Shown: positions 6,873 through 13,298 of the stretch, piece by piece | How the letters are laid out: each line of letters begins with the position of its first letter | Numbering within the stretch: the first letter of the stretch is position 1 | Origin: Acidobacteria bacterium AH-259-G07 | GTDB lineage: Bacteria; Acidobacteriota; UBA6911; RPQK01; JADFOI01 | Length of the DNA: 13,298 bases | Direction: 5' to 3' | NCBI GenBank assembly: GCA_027717925.1 | Contig: JALLON010000041.1 | Coordinates: 1-13,298 of the forward strand | Notes under the pieces: generated by a model | Told to the model about the DNA's origin: nothing | Seen by the model: the letters and a program-made list of their open reading frames with translations, nothing else | The model's database searches: none | Program-made: the position numbers and the translations under genes

Positions 6873-6893
6873 TCCTGGCTCCTGGCTCCTGGC
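6873..6893. repeat. Three tandem copies of TCCTGGC
   Basis: The seven-base word TCCTGGC is repeated exactly three times in the short gap between the convergent trmJ and DUF1015 genes. This is a minimal tandem repeat that may vary in copy number by slippage. No terminator with a T-run is evident in the 63-bp gap. Confidence 0.8.
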
Positions 6894-6899
6894 AGCTGT

Positions 6900-8177
6900 T
6901 CAGCTTTTATCAATCTCCATCTTCATCAACACCAATCCGGTGAGTAGCTTGGGATAAAAATCGGTTGACTTCTGGGGCATCTCTTCACCCGCTTCTGAAA
7001 TTTCACGCACCTGTTCCAAAGTGGTCGGGTTCAAAAGAAATACAAGCTGATAGTGACCTCTACGGAGGTGCTGGATGGGCTCGTTCCTGTCTCGAAAGTA
7101 GTCGACATATTCTTGATTAGCCAGCTCTTTTGCGCCGATGCCAAGAAATGGACTGAGAATCCCTTCATGGAGCACATTCACATCCACCCGCTTGGCAGGA
7201 CCGCTGATCTGCGGCATGAAGCTAGGGTCATTGCCCATTTTTTCTCTGAGCCGGAGAAGATAGAAGTGGTTGTCCTGTGCCACCAGCCCAATGCATACAC
7301 CTGATTCCTGCATGGCCAGATCGAGTTCGGGTGGGCCAACCACGCTCTCCACCTCGAAATAGGGTTCCAGCTTGGAAAGAAACTCGGCTAGCTGAAAATG
7401 GGTGAGATTGCGGATCGCACGATGGGTTGGCAAAATCTTCAATCCAGGACTCTGCATATTGAAAAGGGCAATGATCCGCTTGTCGAAGCTCTCTACGGCT
7501 GCTGTTCTCCAACCCTTTTCGGTGCACTCTTGAAAGTAACGCAGAGAAGTTTGAAAACGATGGTGACCATCGGCAATATAAAGAGGGGTACTCTTTAAAG
7601 CTTCCACAATTTGTGCGTGATGCCCTCTCTCGGACAACTGCCACAACCGGTGCGAAACCTGATAGTCGTCCACTACTTGAATGATCGGTTCCTGGTTCTG
7701 TTTGAACTCAGACAGCAGTTGCTCAATCTGCCTAGAGGAGTCCGAATAAAGCATAAAAACAAGGCCTTCGCTAGACTCTGTAGATCGAATGAGATTCAAT
7801 CGGTCTTGTAGTGGTTCATGGAGGATTTTCTCATGTCCCTTCACAGCAGACGCCGCATCTTCCAAAGAAACCAGTCCAATGAATCCCAGGCGCGACAAGG
7901 TTTGACCTTCAATCTCGAATGTTTGCTCGTATGGATAAAAAGATGTCGAAGCGTCTTTCTTCAATACACCCGTTTGAATCCACTGTTTCAAGTATTGCCC
8001 AGCCTCTTGGTAGTTTCGATTCTTTATAACGCGAACGATGTTGTAAGGGTGTCGCCTTAAATAATCTCGCCACATATCCGCGGAAATTTTGTCGTAGGGT
8101 TGGGTAAGGACGTCCGCCAGCTGTTCGATCTTGTCTGGATTGTACCGGTATCCATGAAAGGGAAATAGCTGAACCAC
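6900..8177 (-). CDS. DUF1015 family protein
   Basis: With the GTG at 8177 the protein has 425 residues, normal for DUF1015. Family hallmarks are the N-terminal LFPFHGYRY, a following TQPYDKIS (usual form PPYDVI), the HPYNIVRVIK block, a central ADGHHRFQTSLRY and a C-terminal half ending near FYPKLLTGLVLMKME. The frame stays open to 8330, but that extension has no family resemblance and would overlap the divergent 8266 gene, so the GTG giving VVQLFPF is preferred. DUF1015 is a cytoplasmic family of unresolved biochemical function, often found near amino-acid or serine metabolism genes; I do not assign a reaction. The DGHHR motif suggests a phosphate- or metal-binding site, an inference only. 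It is divergent from the deoxyhypusine-synthase-like operon. Confidence 0.88.
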   Translation of the reverse strand: MVQLFPFHGYRYNPDKIEQLADVLTQPYDKISADMWRDYLRRHPYNIVRVIKNRNYQEAGQYLKQWIQTGVLKKDASTSFYPYEQTFEIEGQTLSRLGFIGLVSLEDAASAVKGHEKILHEPLQDRLNLIRSTESSEGLVFMLYSDSSRQIEQLLSEFKQNQEPIIQVVDDYQVSHRLWQLSERGHHAQIVEALKSTPLYIADGHHRFQTSLRYFQECTEKGWRTAAVESFDKRIIALFNMQSPGLKILPTHRAIRNLTHFQLAEFLSKLEPYFEVESVVGPPELDLAMQESGVCIGLVAQDNHFYLLRLREKMGNDPSFMPQISGPAKRVDVNVLHEGILSPFLGIGAKELANQEYVDYFRDRNEPIQHLRRGHYQLVFLLNPTTLEQVREISEAGEEMPQKSTDFYPKLLTGLVLMKMEIDKS

Positions 8178-8183
8178 AGGCCA

Positions 8184-8189
8184 ATCATA
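8184..8189 (-). promoter_or_regulatory. Candidate -10 (TATGAT) for the DUF1015 gene, possibly leaderless
   Basis: On the minus strand TATGAT ends six bases before the preferred GTG start at 8177. If used, transcription would begin at or very near the GTG, giving a leaderless message; this would agree with the absence of a Shine-Dalgarno. No convincing -35 box is visible, so support is weak. Confidence 0.25.
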
Positions 8190-8207
8190 TAAGACCGGAA
8201 AGTGATT

Positions 8208-8216
8208 TGCTATACT
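8208..8216 (+). promoter_or_regulatory. Candidate extended -10 promoter (TGCTATACT) for the 8266 operon
   Basis: TGC followed by TATACT matches the extended -10 pattern, which can work without a good -35 box; none is obvious upstream. Transcription would start near 8222, leaving a leader of about 44 bases that contains AAAGGGGGAG, a strong ribosome binding site for the ATG at 8266. Confidence 0.4.
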
Positions 8217-8265
8217 CCGGAGACGTACCCGCGAAGCATTTTTTTCTGAAAGGGGGAGAGAAAGA

Positions 8266-9378
8266 ATGAACAAATATCTGTCCGGGAAAAAAATCAATTC
8301 GAGACCCATTGATCGCGAAACAAGCATCACTGACTTAGTGGATTTGGTCTTTGAGGCTTACAATGCGGCGCGTCTGAGAGAGGCCTGCCACTTGTTTGTC
8401 CACAAAATGCTGGCCGATGATGTCACGGTTGGAGTCAGTCTGGCCGGTGCCTTGACTCCGGCCGGAATAGGAATGTCGTGCCTTGTTCCTTTAATCGAGC
8501 ACGGTTTCGTGGATTGGATTGTGTCGACTGGCGCGAATCTTTATCACGACCTTCATTTCGCCATGGGGCTCTCCATGCATCGCGGAAATCCCGAGGTCAA
8601 CGACCTTGCCCTTCGCGAAGAAAGCGTGGTTCGAATTTACGATATTTTCTTCGATTATGACATCCTACTCTCCACAGATCGGTTTTTCGAAGAAATGATT
8701 GCAGCGCCTGAGTTTCAGAAGGAAATGAGCACGGCAGAGTTCCACCATAATATTGGAAAGTATGTGGCTGAGAGAGAACGGCTATTGGGAGAAAAAGGGA
8801 AATCCTTTCTGGCTGCTGCTTATCGCCACAAGATACCGGTTTACACTCCTTCGCCGGGAGACAGCTCCCTCGGGATGGGCGTCGCCGCCAAGGCTCTCGA
8901 AGGGAACAGATTGCGTTTGGACGTTTGCCGGGATGTGAACGAGACAACTGCTATCGTTCTGGCTGCAAAAAGATCTTCGGGCAAAAGTGCAGTTTTTATG
9001 TTGGGAGGTGGTTCTCCCAAGAATTTTCTTTTACAGACCGGGCCCCAGATACAAGAAGTTCTGCATATCAAAGAAAAAGGTCATGACTACTATTTGCAGG
9101 TGACCGATGCACGTCCGGACAGCGGTGGATCGTCGGGTGCGACACCTGAAGAAGCGGTGAGCTGGCGCAAGGTGGATCCTGACCGGTTGCCGGATGCCGT
9201 CGTCTGCTATCTGGACTCCACAGTCGCTTTTCCCCTTATTACCGCCTACGCCATCGCAAATCACTCCCCTCGTCAAGCTAAGAAACTGTATGAGCGTTTA
9301 CCTGAGATGATGGAAGATCTGAGGGAAAAATTTGAAGCTGCCAAGAAGCGTTCTCAGCATCCGGTAGCAGAAATTTAG
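8266..9378 (+). CDS. Deoxyhypusine-synthase-like protein, bacterial type
   Basis: The 370-residue product follows the deoxyhypusine synthase fold and length. Eukaryotic and archaeal enzymes transfer an aminobutyl group from spermidine to a lysine of eIF5A/aIF5A using NAD. Visible motifs are DVTVGVSLAGALTPAG (52-67), WIVSTGANLYHDLHF (84-98), LGGGSPKNF (247-254) and DSGGSSGATPEEAVSWRKV, where K302 aligns with the lysine that forms the enamine/imine intermediate in the human enzyme (EAVSWGK). The STGANLYHD form differs from the TAGGVEED form of eukaryotes and is the bacterial variant. Bacteria generally lack eIF5A, so a polyamine-modifying role (for example homospermidine-type aminobutyl transfer) is more likely; this is inference. 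The start has a strong AGGGGGAG ribosome site. The SDR gene follows after 23 bp. Confidence 0.88.
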   Translation: MNKYLSGKKINSRPIDRETSITDLVDLVFEAYNAARLREACHLFVHKMLADDVTVGVSLAGALTPAGIGMSCLVPLIEHGFVDWIVSTGANLYHDLHFAMGLSMHRGNPEVNDLALREESVVRIYDIFFDYDILLSTDRFFEEMIAAPEFQKEMSTAEFHHNIGKYVAERERLLGEKGKSFLAAAYRHKIPVYTPSPGDSSLGMGVAAKALEGNRLRLDVCRDVNETTAIVLAAKRSSGKSAVFMLGGGSPKNFLLQTGPQIQEVLHIKEKGHDYYLQVTDARPDSGGSSGATPEEAVSWRKVDPDRLPDAVVCYLDSTVAFPLITAYAIANHSPRQAKKLYERLPEMMEDLREKFEAAKKRSQHPVAEI

Positions 9379-9401
9379 TAAGGAAGGAGAGAACCGAGGA
9401 T

Positions 9402-10112
9402 ATGAACTTGCAGGGTAAACGAGCTGTTGTAACCGGGAGTACTAAAGGAATTGGTCGGGCCATTGCTCACGCCCTGGTCAGGGAGGGAGTCAACGTTGTG
9501 GTCAGCGCTCGTCATGAGAACGATATCCGCAAGACAGTTGACGATCTCAGCCAGTCGGCCAATGGCAAAGTTGTGGGGAAGCAATGCGACGTCAGAGAGG
9601 CGACCCAGGTTCGCGAGCTGATCAGCTACTGCGTGGACAAACTTGGGAGCATCGATATCCTGGTCAATAATGCAGGAATTGGCGTCTTCAGGACCGTGGA
9701 AGAGATGTCGCTTCAAGAGTGGCGCGATACGCTGGCGACCAATCTGGACGGGGTTTTCTACGGCTGCCACTATGCCATTCCGGAAATGAGGAAAAATGGG
9801 GGAGGATTCATCATCAACATCTGCAGTTTGGCTGGTAAAAATGCCTTTGCAAAAGGCGCTGCCTACAATGCCTCAAAATTCGGCCTGGTCGGTTTCAGCG
9901 AGGCCTTGATGCAGGAGATCAGATACGAGGACATTCGTATCGCCTACATCATGCCAGGAAGTGTCGACACCGATTTTAGCGCCATCTCGGGTAAGGCTTC
10001 CTGGAAGCTGTCCGCCGCTGACGTAGCCGAGGTCGTCATTGAAACTCTTAAACATCATTCTCGATGTCTGACCAGCCGCATTGAAATGCGGCCTTCCAAG
10101 CCGCCCAGGTAG
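9402..10112 (+). CDS. Short-chain dehydrogenase/reductase (SDR), FabG-like classical type
   Basis: The 236-residue protein has all marks of a classical SDR: the dinucleotide-binding TGSTKGIG (11-18), CDV near 62-64, NNAG (89-92), N114, and the catalytic S142, Y155 and K159 (YNASK). It should catalyse NAD(P)H-dependent oxidation or reduction of an alcohol/ketone in the cytoplasm; S33-A-R37 after the second strand leans toward NADPH. Substrate is not predictable. The end, SRIEMRPSKPPR, matches the usual EIRP-x-PP C-terminus of this subgroup, so the protein is complete although a REP-like repeat begins six bases after the stop. GGAAGGAG precedes the ATG, and the 23-bp gap to the deoxyhypusine-synthase-like gene suggests an operon. 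Confidence 0.93.
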   Translation: MNLQGKRAVVTGSTKGIGRAIAHALVREGVNVVVSARHENDIRKTVDDLSQSANGKVVGKQCDVREATQVRELISYCVDKLGSIDILVNNAGIGVFRTVEEMSLQEWRDTLATNLDGVFYGCHYAIPEMRKNGGGFIINICSLAGKNAFAKGAAYNASKFGLVGFSEALMQEIRYEDIRIAYIMPGSVDTDFSAISGKASWKLSAADVAEVVIETLKHHSRCLTSRIEMRPSKPPR

Positions 10113-10117
10113 GGGGA

Positions 10118-10154
10118 GGGGCCGTGTCTTTAAAATTTAAATTTTGGGACCAAA
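10118..10154. repeat. Half copy of REP-like repeat type A
   Basis: These 37 bases are identical to 3077-3113: the GGGGCCGTGTCTT head, one AT-rich arm and the GGGACC centre. The second arm is missing; after GAGAG the sequence passes into a different but related palindrome. This looks like a truncated copy, probably broken when the second element arrived or by recombination between the two. It begins six bases after the SDR stop codon. Confidence 0.85.
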
Positions 10155-10159
10155 GAGAG

Positions 10160-10257
10160 GAAAGGGGTCACATCTTGAATTTTCAATTTTTCTTCCACTT
10201 TGCTCATCAGTTTTGCGAGAGTTCAAAAAATTGAAAATTCAAGATGTGACCCCTTTC
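10160..10257. repeat. REP-like repeat type B, 32-bp perfect inverted repeat
   Basis: Arms 10160-10191 and 10226-10257 are perfect 32-base complements separated by 34 bases. Each arm has a GC-rich head GGGGTCACATCTT (10164-10176, and as complement 10241-10253) followed by an AT-rich stem. The head differs from that of type A only by four transitions in 13 bases, so the two types belong to one repeat family. The right arm enters the coding frame of the MFS transporter and appears to supply its start codon. No transposase gene is present. Confidence 0.85.
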
Positions 10258-11547
10258 AGCCGGGAGATCTGGGGTTGGGCCCTTTACGACTTCGCCAACT
10301 CCGCTTACTCGACCGCACTGGCCGGCGTCATCTTCAGCGTTTATTTCGTTCAGGACGTGGTGGGAGACCAGGGACTTACCCTCTTCGGTAGTCGAATGAC
10401 CGGCCCAGCGGTTTGGGGCTACTCGGTATCTCTTTCAATGCTCCTGGTGGCCGTCATCGCACCAGTTCTAGGCGCCGTTGCTGATTATCGTGCCTCGAAG
10501 AAGCGGTTCCTCTTCTATTTCTGTTACGGAGGTGTGCTGGCCACTGCTTTTCTCTTCCTGGCCAGACCCGGGGAAATTTGGTTAGCAGTGATCTTCTACA
10601 TCCTTTCCAACATGGGCTTGGAATCAAGCATGGCTTTTTACAACGGCTTTCTTCCGGAGATCGCATCACGCGAACACATGGGGAGAATCAGCGGCTTTGG
10701 TTGGGCTCTGGGCTACGTGGGCGGAGTTTCGTGCCTTGTTCTCAATCTGGCGATGATCGAGAGGCCCAATTGGTTTGGGCTTCCCGCAACAGATTACATT
10801 CCGGTTCGTGCCTCACTGGTGGTGGTGGCTGCTTGGTGGGGGCTCTTTTCGATTCCCACCTTTCTTTGGCTGCGCGAGCGTGCACGTGCACAGGAACTTC
10901 CTCCCGGAGCCGGATATTTAAGGGTCGGCTTTCAGCGCCTAACCCTCACTTTCCGCAAAATCAATCAGTTCCGTGAGTTGGTTAAATTCCTTGTGGCTTT
11001 CCTGATTTATAACGATGGGGTTCAGACGGTGATTGTGATGGCGGCTGTGTTTGGAGCCGATGTCCTTGGCATGTCCCAGCAAGAGCTGATTCCTTGTTTC
11101 ATTTTGACCAACAGCGTGGCTTTCGTGGGAGCATTGCTCTTCGGGTACCTGGGCGATCGAATGAGCACGAAAAGTGCCATTCACATTACCCTGTTTATTT
11201 GGTCGGTAGCCGTACTCTATGTTGTCGTGATCAACGAAATTTGGCAATTCTGGCTTCTTGCAGTTATTATCGGTTCCGTCTTGGGTGGCATTCAGGCTTC
11301 CTCACGCGCCCTTCTGGCTCAGTTCACTCCGCCGGAAAACAGCGCCGAGTTCTTCGGGTTTTTCGCAACCAGTGGGAAATTTGCTTCGATCTTCGGACCG
11401 GCATTTTTTGCCATGGTGACCGATCTGACGGGCACGGCCCGCTGGGGAGTGGTCTCCGTACTGATCTTTTTCATTATCGGATGGGCCATTTTATCTACCG
11501 TGGATGAAAAGAAGGGAATTGCCCAGGCTCAGTATGCGGTGAAGTGA
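10246..11547 (+). CDS. MFS transporter, UMF1/Atg22-like family
   Basis: The product (433 residues from the GTG at 10246) is strongly hydrophobic throughout, with about twelve membrane segments. It opens with REIWGWALYDFANSAYST, the signature of the UMF1 group of the major facilitator superfamily (bacterial relatives of yeast Atg22, an amino-acid effluxer of the vacuole). The inter-domain loop is near WLRERARAQELPPG, and LFGYLGDRMSTKSA is the MFS loop motif in the second half. Inner-membrane export or import of a small metabolite is expected; the substrate is unknown. The start is uncertain: the frame is open to TTG at 10144, but everything before about 10258 is repeat sequence. GTG at 10246 gives MTPFSREIWG, a typical length; TTG at 10231 is an alternative. 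Both lie in the right arm of a 32-bp hairpin and have no clear Shine-Dalgarno, so translation may be impaired. Confidence 0.85.
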   Translation: MTPFSREIWGWALYDFANSAYSTALAGVIFSVYFVQDVVGDQGLTLFGSRMTGPAVWGYSVSLSMLLVAVIAPVLGAVADYRASKKRFLFYFCYGGVLATAFLFLARPGEIWLAVIFYILSNMGLESSMAFYNGFLPEIASREHMGRISGFGWALGYVGGVSCLVLNLAMIERPNWFGLPATDYIPVRASLVVVAAWWGLFSIPTFLWLRERARAQELPPGAGYLRVGFQRLTLTFRKINQFRELVKFLVAFLIYNDGVQTVIVMAAVFGADVLGMSQQELIPCFILTNSVAFVGALLFGYLGDRMSTKSAIHITLFIWSVAVLYVVVINEIWQFWLLAVIIGSVLGGIQASSRALLAQFTPPENSAEFFGFFATSGKFASIFGPAFFAMVTDLTGTARWGVVSVLIFFIIGWAILSTVDEKKGIAQAQYAVK

Positions 11548-11562
11548 ACTGAAGGAGCGTCG

Positions 11563-11586
11563 GCCCGGAGGCATCCGAGCCTGGGC
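11563..11586. terminator. Weak hairpin between convergent MFS and toxin genes
   Basis: GCCC (11563-11566) and AGGC (11569-11572) pair with GCCT (11579-11582) and GGGC (11583-11586), giving a GC-rich stem with a two-base bulge. It sits exactly between the MFS stop and the toxin stop, where a bidirectional terminator would be expected. No T-run follows on either strand, so intrinsic termination is doubtful. Confidence 0.25.
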
Positions 11587-11925
11587 TCACGATGACTCAC
11601 GCAAAATCCTGCTGATTAAAAGTTCCTCCAGATCACGGCGCCCATCTAACACCCCAACAATGCCAACTGTTCGACCAGTGATTCGAAAAAACACCCGGTA
11701 CGGCGCGATAATCAGCTCTCGATAGTCGTTCACTCCCACCTCTTTTAATTCGGGAACAATCCTGCAACGCGTTGGGTGACTCGAAAGAGTTTTGACTCGG
11801 TTTAGGATCTTTGAGTGAAGGTGATTTGCGCGGTCAAAACTGTTGTGTAGCGCAACGTAGTCAAAAATTTCCTCAAGGTCTCGAATGGCTACAGGGGCCC
11901 AATCAATAAGATAAGGTTTAGCCAC
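11587..11925 (-). CDS. RelE/ParE-family toxin of a type II toxin-antitoxin pair
   Basis: The 112-residue protein has the ParE/RelE layout: WAPVAIRDLEEIFDYVA (9-25) as the first helix, a helical hairpin with LSSHPTRCRIVPEL, then RELIIAPYRVFFRI (69-82) and VGVLDGRRDLEELL as the C-terminal strands. ParE members poison gyrase and RelE members cut mRNA; HGRRD-like endings near GVLDGRRDL are seen in ParE-type toxins, but the target cannot be fixed from sequence. The start is a GTG whose bases overlap the antitoxin stop by 8 bp (GTGGCTAA), so translation is coupled to the antitoxin. All expected segments are present and no frame damage is seen. Confidence 0.88.
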   Translation of the reverse strand: MAKPYLIDWAPVAIRDLEEIFDYVALHNSFDRANHLHSKILNRVKTLSSHPTRCRIVPELKEVGVNDYRELIIAPYRVFFRITGRTVGIVGVLDGRRDLEELLISRILRESS

Positions 11926-12202
11926 CTTGTAGGTCTTTTAGCTTGCGCTGGAGGCGCCTGGTAGCTTCGGCATGATTTACGGCTTTCCCCTCTCGCAACT
12001 CCTGCTCACCCTTTGCTAGGAACTTTAGCAGCAAAAGTGCCTCACGTTGCCGCTGGAAGCTTTCAACATCTTGCAATACCGCCGTCGCCTTGCCATTTTG
12101 TGTAATGATGATGGGCCGACCCGACTCTCTCGCCTGGCGGATCAACTCGGCACTTTTCGTCTTCAAGACCGTGACAGGTTCAATCGATTTGAAATAATCC
12201 AT
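11918..12202 (-). CDS. Phd/YefM-family antitoxin
   Basis: The 94-residue protein carries the Phd/YefM N-terminal DNA-binding domain: VTVLKTKSAELIRQARESGR, PIIITQNGKATAVLQDVES, and a leucine-rich helix RQREALLLLKFLAKGEQEL. The charged C-terminal tail (NHAEATRRLQRKLKDL) is the part expected to wrap the toxin. Such antitoxins neutralise the partner and, with it, repress their own promoter. The ATG has AAGAGGA at good spacing. It comes first in the pair, followed by the overlapping toxin gene, and the promoter is clearly visible upstream. Confidence 0.9.
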   Translation of the reverse strand: MDYFKSIEPVTVLKTKSAELIRQARESGRPIIITQNGKATAVLQDVESFQRQREALLLLKFLAKGEQELREGKAVNHAEATRRLQRKLKDLQGG

Positions 12203-12228
12203 ACTCGAATCCTCTTACAACACATCCA

Positions 12229-12257
12229 AATATAGCCCAGAATTTGGCCCCAGTCAA
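12229..12257 (-). promoter_or_regulatory. Near-consensus sigma-70-type promoter of the toxin-antitoxin operon
   Basis: On the minus strand TTGACT (12257-12252) and TATATT (12234-12229) are separated by exactly 17 bases, matching the housekeeping promoter consensus at 10 of 12 positions. Transcription should begin near 12222, about 20 bases before the antitoxin ATG, with AAGAGGA in between. This is the best promoter in the window and would give strong expression when not repressed by the antitoxin complex. Confidence 0.7.
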
Positions 12258-12329
12258 AACGCCTCTATCCTGAATCGCATAAACGGCGTCGCTCGTTTTT
12301 CGACTTTGGGATCAAGGAAAAGCAGCAGC

Positions 12330-12404
12330 CTATTCCTCCTCCATCCTCTCCACGCGTCTGCGCATCTCGTCTACCTGGCCTTCGAGCTTGGCGTTGCTAC
12401 GGAT
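12330..12404 (-). pseudogene. Short 3' remnant of a coiled-coil-ended gene
   Basis: Between two stop codons the minus strand encodes 24 residues reading SNAKLEGQVDEMRRRVERME plus a short acidic end. The heptad-like, charged pattern looks like the C-terminal tail of a real protein rather than random sequence, but there is no start region left. It could be the surviving end of a deleted gene next to maf, or a chance frame; too short to decide. Confidence 0.3.
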
Positions 12405-12454
12405 TTAAAGGAATATAACCCTACACTGGAAGTAAACTACAGTTGGTAGCGGTT

Positions 12455-13096
12455 ATGTCCAAAGTGGTCCTAGCTTCGGCTTCTCCTCGTCGCAGGGAAC
12501 TCCTGGAAACACTTCAGATCCCTTTTGAGATTGTTAGCAGCGGGGCCACAGAAAAGATTAACTCCGTACACCAGCCGGTGGAAGCAGTCAGACTACTGGC
12601 GCAACAGAAAGCCAGGGAAGTGGCTCAGCAACTTGAAACGGGCCTGGTGATTGGCGCAGACACAGCCATCGACTTGAGGGGGGAGCTCCTTGCTAAACCC
12701 GCTGGCGAACAGGACGCGACAAGAATGTTGCGCCTGCTGCGCAATCGCACCCATCGGGTGGTTACGGGCATAGCTGTATTCGATGTCTCCACCGGCCGGA
12801 TAGAAGTAAGTTCAGTGACAACAGAGCTGAAGATGGGTAATTTCACGGATCGACAGCTTGCAAAATATGTCTTATCGGGCGAACCCATGGACAAAGCCGG
12901 AGCTTACGCTATACAGGGAGAGGGGGGCGCCTTGGTGGAATGCATTGAAGGTTGCTACAACAATGTGGTGGGATTACCCCTTTGCGAATTGACTGTGTTA
13001 CTGGAAAGATTTGGAGTGGTTCCCAACAAGGAAGAAGATGTATGTCAATTACCTTCGGGTGATCCTTGTCCGAGGCTCTGTGCTCGACCCGACTGA
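12455..13096 (+). CDS. maf: Maf-family nucleoside triphosphate pyrophosphatase (dTTP/UTP type)
   Basis: The product has 213 residues from the ATG at 12455; TTG at 12443 only adds MVAV. Maf hallmarks are LASASPRRRELLE (6-18), GADTAI with D69 as catalytic/metal residue, LLAKPAGEQDA with K81, and DKAGAYAIQGEGGALVECIEGCYNNVVGLPL (about 146-176). The glutamine in AYAIQG (Q154) is the signature of the YhdE-like group, which hydrolyses dTTP, UTP and modified pyrimidine triphosphates to monophosphates and is linked to division arrest and nucleotide-pool cleaning. The last 24 or so residues after ERFGVVP extend past the usual family end and may be recruited downstream sequence. The stop lies 7 bp from the convergent deacylase stop. 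The Shine-Dalgarno is weak. Confidence 0.92.
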   Translation: MSKVVLASASPRRRELLETLQIPFEIVSSGATEKINSVHQPVEAVRLLAQQKAREVAQQLETGLVIGADTAIDLRGELLAKPAGEQDATRMLRLLRNRTHRVVTGIAVFDVSTGRIEVSSVTTELKMGNFTDRQLAKYVLSGEPMDKAGAYAIQGEGGALVECIEGCYNNVVGLPLCELTVLLERFGVVPNKEEDVCQLPSGDPCPRLCARPD

Positions 13097-13103
13097 ATTC
13101 GAA

Positions 13104-13298
13104 TTAGTGTGCCCGGTGCCGGAGGAGCCGGCCGGGAAGGGCTCCGGTGTGCCGACCGTGGTCCAGGACAAGCTGGCCATTGACCACCAGGTACTCCACT
13201 CCCTCCGAGAGCTGATGAGGCTTTTCGAAGGTGGCTCGATCGATGATGGTTTCGGGGTTGAAGACCACTAGATCGGCCTTCTTTTGCGGCGCCACCGT
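13104..13298 (-). CDS. N-acyl-D-amino-acid deacylase (D-aminoacylase) C-terminal fragment
   Basis: Only the last 64 codons are in the window; the gene continues past the right edge. The visible part, TVAPQKKADLVVFNPETIID, then ATFEKPHQLSEGVEYLVVNG and TGALPGRLLRH, is the conserved C-terminal end of the amidohydrolase-fold D-aminoacylase group (small beta domain with ADLVVF and the vNG-x-x-v strand). These enzymes remove acyl groups from N-acyl-D-amino acids, or act on related D-peptides; dihydroorotase-like or other amidohydrolases share part of the pattern. Catalytic residues lie outside the window. It converges with maf with only 7 bp between stops. Confidence 0.85.
   Translation of the reverse strand, partial: TVAPQKKADLVVFNPETIIDRATFEKPHQLSEGVEYLVVNGQLVLDHGRHTGALPGRLLRHRAH

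Noticed and set aside
8178..8330. N-terminal extension of the DUF1015 frame (51 more codons)
   Set aside because: It overlaps the divergent deoxyhypusine-synthase-like gene and its promoter, shows no family similarity, and the conserved LFPFHGYRY start begins right after the GTG at 8177.
10144..10245. Coding extension of the MFS transporter back to TTG 10144
   Set aside because: The added residues are translated repeat sequence (half type A plus type B arms) with no resemblance to MFS proteins.
13011..13271. 86-codon + strand frame at the right end
   Set aside because: It is antisense to the deacylase C-terminus, which has clear family motifs, and overlaps the end of maf.

Overview
The window reads as a bacterial chromosome segment of moderate GC, most likely from Acidobacteriota or a neighbouring environmental phylum. 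I infer this from the protein families: a bacterial-type deoxyhypusine-synthase-like protein, a DUF1015 protein, a choice-of-anchor/Reeler-type exported protein with a DUF5777-like barrel, and the LYFAQFADGGG tail. The class of short palindromic repeats fits too. I could not run a search, so the taxonomy is tentative. I see no rRNA or tRNA gene, CRISPR array, intact insertion sequence or prophage.

Left part (1-3147, + strand): a tight three-gene run. It holds a YhaM-like OB-fold/HD nuclease cut by the window edge, an unusual fusion of a ribosome-hibernation (HPF/RaiA) domain to an ECF-sigma-like region, and a class I PLP aminotransferase. The aminotransferase stop codon lies inside a palindromic REP-like repeat.

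Export region (3152-5131, - strand): an exported protein joins a CXXCH haem-type motif, a Reeler-like domain and a C-terminal outer-membrane barrel. Directly downstream sits a decayed paralogue of its N-terminal half, with an internal deletion and several frame changes.

Gene-poor region (5132-6065): a 107-bp imperfect hairpin (MITE-like), a pair of tandem small hairpins, helically phased GTYAACA motifs and a possible gene remnant.

Middle (6066-8265): trmJ (tRNA 2'-O-methyltransferase) converges with a DUF1015 gene. The DUF1015 gene diverges from the next operon across an 88-bp promoter region.

Right-centre (8266-11547, + strand): a deoxyhypusine-synthase-like gene and an SDR oxidoreductase form an operon. 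Then comes a composite of two related REP-type repeats, then a UMF1/Atg22-like MFS transporter whose probable start codon lies inside the second repeat.

Right end: a Phd/ParE-type toxin-antitoxin pair with a near-consensus promoter, maf (nucleotide pyrophosphatase), and the 3' end of an N-acyl-D-amino-acid deacylase on the - strand.

The strongest points for follow-up are the HPF-sigma fusion, the CXXCH-Reeler-barrel fusion with its decayed neighbour, and the two related repeat variants that have intruded on gene ends.
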